Part shown: positions 1 through 6,796 of the stretch, in pieces | Layout of the letters: each line of letters opens with the position of its first letter | Numbering within the stretch: the first letter of the stretch is position 1 | Notes under the pieces: generated by a model | What the model saw: only the letters and a program-made list of their open reading frames with translations | What the model was told of the DNA's origin: nothing | Databases searched by the model: none | Position numbers and translations under genes: made by a program | Source: Myceligenerans pegani | GTDB taxonomy: Bacteria > Actinomycetota > Actinomycetes > Actinomycetales > Cellulomonadaceae | DNA: 38,778 nt | Reading direction: 5' to 3' | Assembly: GCF_014892515.1 (NCBI RefSeq) | Contig: NZ_JADBGR010000013.1 | Coordinates: forward strand, 1-38,778

Positions 1-68
1 CGGCTGTCCGGCCCCTCCGCCGTGGCGGCGACGCGACCGACCGACCATGTCGCCGGTCCGGGCGGCTG

Positions 69-1478
69 TCAGGAGACCCGGGAGACTCGCCAGCCCTGGT
101 CGGTCCAGCTCAGATGGAGCATCGCCGAGCGCGGCTCCGACTCCGGGACCTGGACCGGGCCGGCGTCGCCGACCTGGATGTGCGCGCTGATCCGGTACTC
201 GACGCGGACGACGACGGCGTCCAGCGGGTCGCCCTTCGCCAGGTGCCCGCCGCCGCTGTCCTGGCTCCCGACGACCTCCGCGTTGGTGACGTAGACCTCG
301 GCCCCCGACACCTGCTTGCTCCAGAAGAAGATGCGGTTCAGCAGCGCGACGTCGGCGGCGTGCGCGGGCGATCCGGCCTGGTCGATGTCGGACACCTCGA
401 CCGGCATGCCCGTCAGCAGCAGCATCCGCAGGCGGGTGAGCTCGACGGCGGCCTTCGCCGGGTTGCCGCGGTCGGCGATCGCCGCGAGGTCCGCGCCGAG
501 CTGCTGGGCGGTCCGGGGCTTCTTCGCGGTCTGCTTCTCGTCCTCGGACGAGTTGGACGCCGGCGCGGCCTCCCCGGTCGGGAGCAGGCCCGGCACGGAG
601 ACGAGCGCCCCTGCGCCGACGCCGAACGCGATCCCCGCCACGGCGACCGCGAGGACGGCGCCTCTCCGGCCGCGCAGCCGCCGGCGCGCGCCCGGAGCCG
701 GCCCCGAGTGCGGCCTGGCGACGTCCTCGCGGCGGACCACTCGCCCGCCGGCGGCGGGCCCGATGATCGAGATCGGCCCGGTGCGTGCCGCCTCGACGAG
801 TTCGTCGGGCGCGGGCATGTGCACCCGCTCCGGGGGCACGACGCCGTACACCCGGGCCGCGAACGTCCCGGCCTCCGGCCGCTCCCGCGGGTCGGCGGCA
901 CACGCCCGGGCGAGCTCCGCCCGCAGCGCCAGGTCGGCTCCGCTGAGCGCCGCGGGCCGCCCGTCCGCGCCCATCAGTCCGGTGCGCAGCACGGACTGCG
1001 CGAGCCGGGCCAGCGAGGGGACGTCCGCGACTGGCTCCTCGGCCGTGGTCGCGGCGGGCAGGGCGAGACGCGGCCGGAGCAGCGCCATGCCCTCGGGGGT
1101 GAACAGCACGTCGGTGGGCTCCACCGGACCGTGCACGAGCCCCGCACTGTGCAGCGCCGCGAGCGCCTGCGCGATCGAGACCACCATGCCCGATGCCTCG
1201 GCGGCCGTGAAAGGTCCCCGGGACGCGAGGACCGTGGGAAGGTCTGCGGCGTCGGGCCGGTCGAGCCGCACGTCGATGCGGTCGCCGCCCGACGGCGAGA
1301 TGGTCACCAGCCGCACGAGGCTCGGGTGATCGATGTCCGCCAGCGTGTCGAGCCGCCGGACCAGCAGGTCCCGGGCCAGTCCTGCGGCCGGTACCGTGAC
1401 GGGAACGAGTTCCGTGGCGTCGATGAGATGCACGTATTCATACCTACGCCCGCTGCGTGACGCTCGCCCGCTGTCCAC
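69..1478 (-). CDS. Membrane protein with degenerate Ser/Thr kinase-like domain
   Basis: A 469-residue protein whose first ~215 residues follow the layout of a Hanks-type kinase C-lobe, including an 'LAALHSAGLVHGPVEP' stretch at about residues 107-121 where kinases have HRDxKPxN. The catalytic Asp of HRD is missing, no DFG motif is visible and no clear VAxK lysine is seen, so this reads as a pseudokinase. Residues ~220-272 are a basic linker, ~274-298 form one transmembrane segment, and ~300-469 would be an extracytoplasmic domain rich in charged residues. The layout resembles MviN/PknB-like membrane pseudokinases that bind partners rather than phosphorylate; that role is inference. The GTG start at 1478 lacks an obvious ribosome binding site, so the N-terminus is uncertain. 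It lies downstream of and codirectional with the Gfo/Idh gene, separated by a strong hairpin. Confidence 0.75.
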   Translation of the reverse strand: MDSGRASRSGRRYEYVHLIDATELVPVTVPAAGLARDLLVRRLDTLADIDHPSLVRLVTISPSGGDRIDVRLDRPDAADLPTVLASRGPFTAAEASGMVVSIAQALAALHSAGLVHGPVEPTDVLFTPEGMALLRPRLALPAATTAEEPVADVPSLARLAQSVLRTGLMGADGRPAALSGADLALRAELARACAADPRERPEAGTFAARVYGVVPPERVHMPAPDELVEAARTGPISIIGPAAGGRVVRREDVARPHSGPAPGARRRLRGRRGAVLAVAVAGIAFGVGAGALVSVPGLLPTGEAAPASNSSEDEKQTAKKPRTAQQLGADLAAIADRGNPAKAAVELTRLRMLLLTGMPVEVSDIDQAGSPAHAADVALLNRIFFWSKQVSGAEVYVTNAEVVGSQDSGGGHLAKGDPLDAVVVRVEYRISAHIQVGDAGPVQVPESEPRSAMLHLSWTDQGWRVSRVS

Positions 1479-1516
1479 TGATATGCGCGACCCGGGCGGG
1501 AGTGGTACAAGATCGC

Positions 1517-1550
1517 GGGCGCCGCCCGGGGTCGATCCCGGGCGGCGCCC
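1517..1550 (-). terminator. Strong GC hairpin after the oxidoreductase gene
   Basis: A perfect 14-bp stem (1517-1530 with 1537-1550) closes a 6-nt loop, starting 5 bp beyond the stop codon of the Gfo/Idh gene. There is no T-run, as is common in high-GC actinobacteria. It probably ends the oxidoreductase transcript and insulates the pseudokinase gene. Confidence 0.7.
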
Positions 1551-1554
1551 GGGG

Positions 1555-2571
1555 TCACACGTCGACGATGCGGCCCTCCCGGGCGGCGATCCGGGCGGCG
1601 TCGAGCACCTCCGCGGTGCGGACGGCGTCGGCGGGGTCGACGGGTACGACGGCGTCGTCGTCGCCGGTCAGCCACGCCTCCACGGCGCGGTAGAAGTCGG
1701 CGTGGCCGCCGGACGCGGCCGGGACGGGGGTGCGCTCCCGTCCGTGGGTGAGCCAGCCGGCGGTGCCCTCCGGCGCGCCGTCGTCGAGCGCCTCGAACGG
1801 GGAGGCGTCCTCCTCGAACGTGGTCACGACGAACGCGCCGCCGGTGCCGAGCACGCGGGTGCGTGGCCCGGGCGCCCCGACGAGGGATCCCGCCCACAGG
1901 CGGGAGACGACGTGGTCGGCGTGGTGCAGCACGAGGAACACGTCGTCCTCGACGGGCGTGGTGAGGGCGCGCATCTCGGCGTACACGGCCTCGACCCGGC
2001 CGAACAGCTGGGTGGCGGAGTCGACCAGGTGCGGCCCGAGGTCGAGCAGGAGGCCCCCGCCCCGGGGGTCGCGTTCCTTCCACCGCTGCCGGGGCACGGG
2101 GCGCCAGCGCTCCCACCGGCGTTCGAACGTGTGCACGTCGCCGAGGTCGCCGCGGCGGATCAGGGCACGGAGGGCGAGCTGCTCGGGGTCCCAGCGCCGG
2201 TTGTGGAACACGGTGAACGGGGTGCCGGCGGACGCGGCGGCGTCGACGACGCGACGCGCCTCGCCCGCGTCGATGCCGATCGGCTTGTCGAGCACGAACG
2301 GGACGCCCGCGGCGGCGACGGCGACGGCGTGCTCGGCGTGCAGGGCGGTCGGGCTGGCGACGACGACCAGGTCGTACGCGCCGCGGTCGTCGAGCAGGCT
2401 CGCCAGGTCGTCGTGCAGCTTGGCGCCGGGCCAGTCGCCGGCGGCCTGGACGCGCCGCCCGGGGTCGCGGGTGACGACGGCGGTCACCGTCAGCCCTGCC
2501 TCTCGCGCGAGTCTCGCGTGGATCTGTCGTCCTGCTCCGCCGTATCCGACGATTCCGAGCCGTAGTGCCAT
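1555..2571 (-). CDS. Gfo/Idh/MocA family NAD(P)-dependent oxidoreductase
   Basis: The 338-residue length is standard for the family. The N-terminal Rossmann fold carries the GIVGYGGAG dinucleotide-binding loop at residues ~6-14. The family's EKP motif appears as 'LDKPIG' near residue 95, with the Lys kept. The 'DLGPHLVDSA' segment near residue 180 matches the conserved region holding the catalytic His. Family members oxidise or reduce sugars, inositols or similar polyols; the substrate here cannot be told. It appears monocistronic, with a hairpin immediately downstream. The ATG at 2571 gives the expected short lead-in to the Rossmann strand. Confidence 0.9.
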   Translation of the reverse strand: MALRLGIVGYGGAGRQIHARLAREAGLTVTAVVTRDPGRRVQAAGDWPGAKLHDDLASLLDDRGAYDLVVVASPTALHAEHAVAVAAAGVPFVLDKPIGIDAGEARRVVDAAASAGTPFTVFHNRRWDPEQLALRALIRRGDLGDVHTFERRWERWRPVPRQRWKERDPRGGGLLLDLGPHLVDSATQLFGRVEAVYAEMRALTTPVEDDVFLVLHHADHVVSRLWAGSLVGAPGPRTRVLGTGGAFVVTTFEEDASPFEALDDGAPEGTAGWLTHGRERTPVPAASGGHADFYRAVEAWLTGDDDAVVPVDPADAVRTAEVLDAARIAAREGRIVDV

Positions 2572-2729
2572 GCGCCCATCGTGCCTGAGCGATGTGGCCC
2601 GTGCGCGGGCTGTCCGGCCTGCGGCGGGAGCTCGTCCCGTCGTCCGTGGTTCTCCCGCGGGCTCCCACCAGGTCGTCCGACGACGGCCGGCGCGGCAGGG
2701 CGGTGATCCGCCCGTTCGTGTTCGGCTGG

Positions 2730-2774
2730 TATATATACGCAGTAGGACTTTATTTCGCGCTAACTCGCGCTAAC
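2730..2774 (+). promoter_or_regulatory. AT-rich promoter region with tandem 10-bp repeat
   Basis: A TATATATA run at 2730-2737 stands out in otherwise ~70% GC DNA. It is followed by an exact head-to-tail 10-bp repeat, TCGCGCTAAC, at 2755-2764 and 2765-2774, which ends 16 bp before the GTG of the HNH gene. The repeats could be a regulator site overlapping the transcription start. No regulator family is recognised. Confidence 0.45.
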
Positions 2775-2790
2775 ACGGTATTGGAGCAAA

Positions 2791-3525
2791 GTGGCCGCCG
2801 CATCCGATTCGAAGAAGTCGCTGCTCGGACAACTGAGCAAGCGCAAGACCCTGCAGGTGACGCTGGTCGTGGTCGCGGCGCTGGTGCTCGCGGGAAACTT
2901 CCTCTTCAAATCGCTCGGCGACGGCGCCACACCCGCCGAGGGCGCAGAGGGCTCCGCCCTGGAGGCGCTGGAGAGCCTGGAGGTCGGCGAGTGGGAGGAC
3001 GAGGACGGGTACGACCGCGACGCGTTCGGCACGGCGTGGAAGGACGTCGACCAGAACTCGTGCGACACCCGCAACGACATCCTCGCCCGCGACCTGGAGA
3101 ACCTGGAGTACAGCGAGGGCGACTCATGCGAGATCGCGGCCGGCACGCTCGACGACCCGTACACGGGTGAGGAGATCGACTTCGAGCGCGGGCCGGACTC
3201 GGGTGACGTCCAGATCGACCACATCGTCGCGCTGAAGAACGCCTGGATGACGGGCGCGCACGCCTGGGACCAGGAGCGGCGCGAGCAGATCGCGAACGAC
3301 CCGCTGAACCTGGTGGCGTCGGACGGTCCCGCGAACATGGGCAAGGGTGCCGACGACACCTCCGAGTGGCTCCCCGAGAACGGCGCCTACCGCTGCGAGT
3401 ACGTCGCAGCGCAGGTCGCGGTCAAGGTCAAGTACGAGCTATGGGTCACCCAGGAGGAGCACGACGCCATGACGGACGTCCTGACGTCGTGCCCGGCGGA
3501 GCCGCTCCCGACCGGCGGGCTCTGA
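2791..3525 (+). CDS. Membrane-anchored HNH family endonuclease-like protein
   Basis: A 244-residue protein with a basic N-terminus and one transmembrane or uncleaved signal segment at about residues 21-39. An acidic linker follows to about residue 85, then a secreted HNH domain. The signature is 'IDHIVALKNAW' at ~142-152 (Asp143-His144), followed by 'DPLNLVASDGPANMGKGADD' at ~178-197, as in the DUF1524/HNH group of exported actinobacterial nucleases. Four Cys residues (in 'NSCDT', 'DSCEI', 'YRCEY' and 'TSCPA') could form disulfides, fitting export. The GTG start follows GGAG by only 4 nt, a tight but usable spacing. It converges with the SWIM gene (8-bp gap). Likely a cell-surface DNase; substrate and role are inferred from the family. 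Confidence 0.82.
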   Translation: MAAASDSKKSLLGQLSKRKTLQVTLVVVAALVLAGNFLFKSLGDGATPAEGAEGSALEALESLEVGEWEDEDGYDRDAFGTAWKDVDQNSCDTRNDILARDLENLEYSEGDSCEIAAGTLDDPYTGEEIDFERGPDSGDVQIDHIVALKNAWMTGAHAWDQERREQIANDPLNLVASDGPANMGKGADDTSEWLPENGAYRCEYVAAQVAVKVKYELWVTQEEHDAMTDVLTSCPAEPLPTGGL

Positions 3526-3533
3526 AGGTCGGG

Positions 3534-5465
3534 CTACGCGGCGGTCGTGATCTCGCGGGTCCGGCGGACCAGGAAGGCGGTGCGGGCCACCGCCTCCGGG
3601 GTGAGCGCGGGCGAGCCGGCGTCGCGCACGAGATCCGAGACGGCGCGTTCGAGGGTGCTCAGCCCCAGGTCTCGCGCCAGCGTCCGCGCGAGCTCGAGGT
3701 CCGCGCGCTGACGTGGCGTGAGCCGGCTCCGGCCCGTGGCGGCCACCGAGACCAGGACGTCCCAGGCGAGGCCGCACGCACGGGCGACGGGCGGATCGGG
3801 CTCCGCCACCTCGGTCACGGCGCGCGCCCGCGAGCGCATCCCGGCGACCCTCGACAGCCGCTTGCGCCACGTCTCCCAGTGGTGGTGGCTCCAGCGCGAG
3901 TCGCGGCCGATCTCGTACTGCTCCGTGAGCGACGGGCTGATCAGGCGGATCGCGCCGTCGGGGCCGCGCAGGAAGATGCCCACGGGTGCCGGCCGCCCCG
4001 CGAGCCGCTCGGCCGTGACGCCGACCACGGCCCACCGGCCCGCCAGGACGTACAGGATCGCGTCGGCGGTGCGGCGGTCCTCGACGGGGACGCGCAGCAG
4101 GTGCTCCTGCCCGGCGGAGTCGGTGACGGTCCAGGTCAGGTCCTGGCGGACCTCGTCGATGCCGACCTCGCCCGTGTCGCGCACGAGCAGCAGGCGGACG
4201 TGTGACGGGCGGCGTCCGAACCCGACCGCGTCCCGGGCGGGACTCGCCGCGCCGGTCCGCTCCGCCACCTCGCGCAGCTCGTCCAGGCCGAAGGCGCCGA
4301 GTGGTTCCCGCCGCGGGCTGCCGCCGGCGCCGAGCGTGCCGTCCGGGCGGGCACGGACTCCGGTCAAGGAGAACGGCCCGTCGCTGAGCCGCGCGGGCGA
4401 CGCGCCCCACAGGAGCGGCGCCTCCCACTCGCGCCGGAACGAGGGGTCCGAGCCGGCGGGGCGCCCGGTCACCGCCGTCCGGACGCGGCCCGCGCCGGGG
4501 TCCCAGGCGGCGAGCGCCAGCCCGCGCGACCCGCTCGGCGCGGTCCACCACCGCACGCCGAGCGGCACGAGCCGCGCGACGTCGATCTCGTCCTCCTCCT
4601 GCCCGCTTCGCCTCTTCCGCCCGGCGCGGTTCTCGCCGGCCCTGGTCTCCGCTCTCCCCTCCGCCGCGCCGGACGGCCCGGAGAGGCCTCCGTGCCCGGT
4701 GTGCTCGTGCGCCTCGCACAGTGCCCAGAGCTCCGTGAGGCTCTCCAGGATGTCGGACTCGTCGGTGCCGTCGGCGTGCGCGGCCAGGTCGGCGGCCTGC
4801 CCGGCGGCCGTGCGGAGCAGGGCGTCCAGGCGCAGGCCGTGCACGGGCTCGAAGCCCGCCACCCGGACGCGCCCTGCGAGCGCGCGGAGCAACTCCGGGA
4901 CGTCGTCGCGCAGGTGCGCCAGCCCGCCGTCGAGCAGGTGCACGACGGCGTCCCGTACCTCCGCGAGCGCCACGGCCCGCCGCGTGGCCGCCGCGACCTG
5001 CTTGGCGGAGGCCCGCTTCGCCGCGGCCGACTGCGCGACCGCAGTGCGACGCCTCGGCTTCGCCGCGCCACCGCGTGCCTCACCGGCACTGCCCGGCCCC
5101 TTTCCGCCGGGACCCTTTCCGCCCGGACCCGAGCCGGCGGCGCCGGGGCCCGGCGCCGATTCCCCTGGCCCTGCCGGGGCAGGCGGCTCCACGCCCAGCT
5201 CCTCCGCGCGGGCGCGGGCCCAGTGCCAGGCCACGACCATGTGCACGCACACCCCGCCGGTCGGGCACTCGCAGGCTACGGCGGCCGGGCCGCGCCCGTC
5301 CACGCGGATCGCGTGCCCGCCGATCGTCAGATGCGCGCCCTTGGCGTCCGAGCGCGCCTCGGCGACGTCGCCGGACAGCTTCCGCGCGCGGCGCAGCAGT
5401 CCCGCGCTCGCGAGTCCGGCCAGTTCCTCGTCCGTCAGCGCGGCATATGCCTCCAGGTACGTCAT
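3534..5465 (-). CDS. SWIM zinc-finger protein (YehQ-like)
   Basis: A 643-residue protein, last gene of the DUF4132-MoxR-DUF5682-VWA-SWIM cluster. The N-terminal SWIM zinc finger has the pattern CxC...CxH at Cys65, Cys67, Cys73 and His75. SWIM domains bind DNA or protein. The remainder has no enzyme motif that I recognise; a basic, Ala/Lys/Pro-rich low-complexity linker follows at roughly 90-150. The same position and type of protein in E. coli is YehQ. The ATG at 5465 overlaps the stop of the VWA gene as ATGA, implying translational coupling. The reading frame is open much further upstream, but that extension only shadows the VWA and DUF5682 genes and is not coding. Confidence 0.88.
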   Translation of the reverse strand: MTYLEAYAALTDEELAGLASAGLLRRARKLSGDVAEARSDAKGAHLTIGGHAIRVDGRGPAAVACECPTGGVCVHMVVAWHWARARAEELGVEPPAPAGPGESAPGPGAAGSGPGGKGPGGKGPGSAGEARGGAAKPRRRTAVAQSAAAKRASAKQVAAATRRAVALAEVRDAVVHLLDGGLAHLRDDVPELLRALAGRVRVAGFEPVHGLRLDALLRTAAGQAADLAAHADGTDESDILESLTELWALCEAHEHTGHGGLSGPSGAAEGRAETRAGENRAGRKRRSGQEEDEIDVARLVPLGVRWWTAPSGSRGLALAAWDPGAGRVRTAVTGRPAGSDPSFRREWEAPLLWGASPARLSDGPFSLTGVRARPDGTLGAGGSPRREPLGAFGLDELREVAERTGAASPARDAVGFGRRPSHVRLLLVRDTGEVGIDEVRQDLTWTVTDSAGQEHLLRVPVEDRRTADAILYVLAGRWAVVGVTAERLAGRPAPVGIFLRGPDGAIRLISPSLTEQYEIGRDSRWSHHHWETWRKRLSRVAGMRSRARAVTEVAEPDPPVARACGLAWDVLVSVAATGRSRLTPRQRADLELARTLARDLGLSTLERAVSDLVRDAGSPALTPEAVARTAFLVRRTREITTAA

Positions 5466-6796
5466 GTCAGGACCTCCCCCAGCCACTCGGCGAATCTCTC
5501 GGGAGTCAGCGCCGCCACCTCCATGCCGGCCTCGGCGAGGTGCCGGGCCGTGCCCTGGTCGTAGATCGGCTCGGCCGTCTCGTCGAGCGCGGCGAGCCCG
5601 AGCAGGGTCACGCCCGACGACCGCAGGCGCCGCACCGCGGCCAGCAGCTCCGAGACGGATCCGCCCTCGTAGAAGTCGCTGACCAGCGCCACCACCGTCC
5701 GGGACGGGTCGCGCACCTGCCCCTCCGCGAAGCGCACGGCGCGGGCGATGTCGGTGCCGCCGCCGAGCTGCGCCGTGAGCAGGACGGACACCGGGTCGTG
5801 CGCGAGGTGCGACATGTCGACCACGCTCGTGTCGAACAGCACGAGCCGGACGTCGATCCCGGGCAGGCCCGACAGGATCCCCGCGCACACCGCGGAGTAC
5901 AGCAGCGAGGCCGCCATCGACCCGGACTGGTCCACGAGCACGATGACGTCCCACGTCAGGGCACGCTTCTGCCGGGCGTTGAACCGCACGTCCTGCACGA
6001 GCATCCGCCCGTCGGCGTCGACCCGGCCGAGGTTCGCGCGCAGCGTCCGCTTCCAGTCGAAGTTGCGCGCCACCCGGTGCATCGACCGGCGGGACCGGTC
6101 CACGCGGCCACCCACGGCCGTGAGGAACCGCGGCCGCAGGCGCCGCACCACGTCCTCGACCACACGCTCGATGACCCGCCGGACGCCGTCGGCCACGGAC
6201 GGGTCGAGCTTGCCGCGCACCTGCAGCAGTGCGGTGGCGAGCTCGCGGGAGGGTTCCATCGCCTCGACCGTGTCGCGGTCGCCGAGCAGCTCGGTCAGCC
6301 CGTAGCGGCCGACGGCCTCCACCTGCATGCGCTCGAAGGTCTCGCGCGGGAACAGCGACCGCGCCTCCCCGAGCCAGCCGAGCGCCGAGAAGTCGACGCC
6401 GTGCGGGGCCGAGCCGTCGAGCGACCCGGGACCCCCGCGCGACCGGCCGCCTCTGCCTCCCCGGCCCGCGGCGTGCCCGCGGGCCGCGTACTCGCGGTCG
6501 TAGAGGTAGCCCAGCGTGCTGTCCAGCCGCTGGTCGCCGTCGGGCACGTCGAGCCGCTCGGCGGCGTACCGCCCCAGCACGAGCCGCCAGCGCCGCGCGG
6601 CCTCCCGGTCGGACACGCCGTCCGGGCCCGCGGCCGTCCGCCCCGCGTGCGACGCCGATCGTGTGGTGGCCGGCGCTCCGTCCGGCATCGCTCCCGTGGC
6701 CGTCACCGGCGGGCCGTTCGGCACCGTGTCCGACGACGGCGCCGCGGTCCCCGGTCCCGGCGTCGCGCGGCCCGGGGTCCGGTCCGTCCCTGTCAT
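5462..6796 (-). CDS. VWA domain-containing protein (YehP/CoxE-like)
   Basis: A 444-residue protein. Residues 1-60 are low-complexity (Pro, Ala, Gly, Thr). The von Willebrand A domain begins near residue 280 with a complete MIDAS motif, DxSxS, at Asp289, Ser291 and Ser293. It continues with the 'GGGTDIARAV' Thr loop and an 'SDFYEGG' Asp loop, so metal binding should be intact. VWA proteins of this group act with MoxR AAA+ ATPases, the ATPase remodelling targets presented by the VWA partner. Both ends are coupled: the ATG overlaps the DUF5682 stop and the stop overlaps the SWIM start (ATGA each time). Counterpart of E. coli YehP by domain and position. Confidence 0.9.
   Translation of the reverse strand: MTGTDRTPGRATPGPGTAAPSSDTVPNGPPVTATGAMPDGAPATTRSASHAGRTAAGPDGVSDREAARRWRLVLGRYAAERLDVPDGDQRLDSTLGYLYDREYAARGHAAGRGGRGGRSRGGPGSLDGSAPHGVDFSALGWLGEARSLFPRETFERMQVEAVGRYGLTELLGDRDTVEAMEPSRELATALLQVRGKLDPSVADGVRRVIERVVEDVVRRLRPRFLTAVGGRVDRSRRSMHRVARNFDWKRTLRANLGRVDADGRMLVQDVRFNARQKRALTWDVIVLVDQSGSMAASLLYSAVCAGILSGLPGIDVRLVLFDTSVVDMSHLAHDPVSVLLTAQLGGGTDIARAVRFAEGQVRDPSRTVVALVSDFYEGGSVSELLAAVRRLRSSGVTLLGLAALDETAEPIYDQGTARHLAEAGMEVAALTPERFAEWLGEVLT

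Noticed and set aside
114-2565. Several long plus-strand frames over the pseudokinase and Gfo/Idh genes
   Set aside because: They are high-GC mirror frames with no family motifs, opposite to clearly recognisable proteins.
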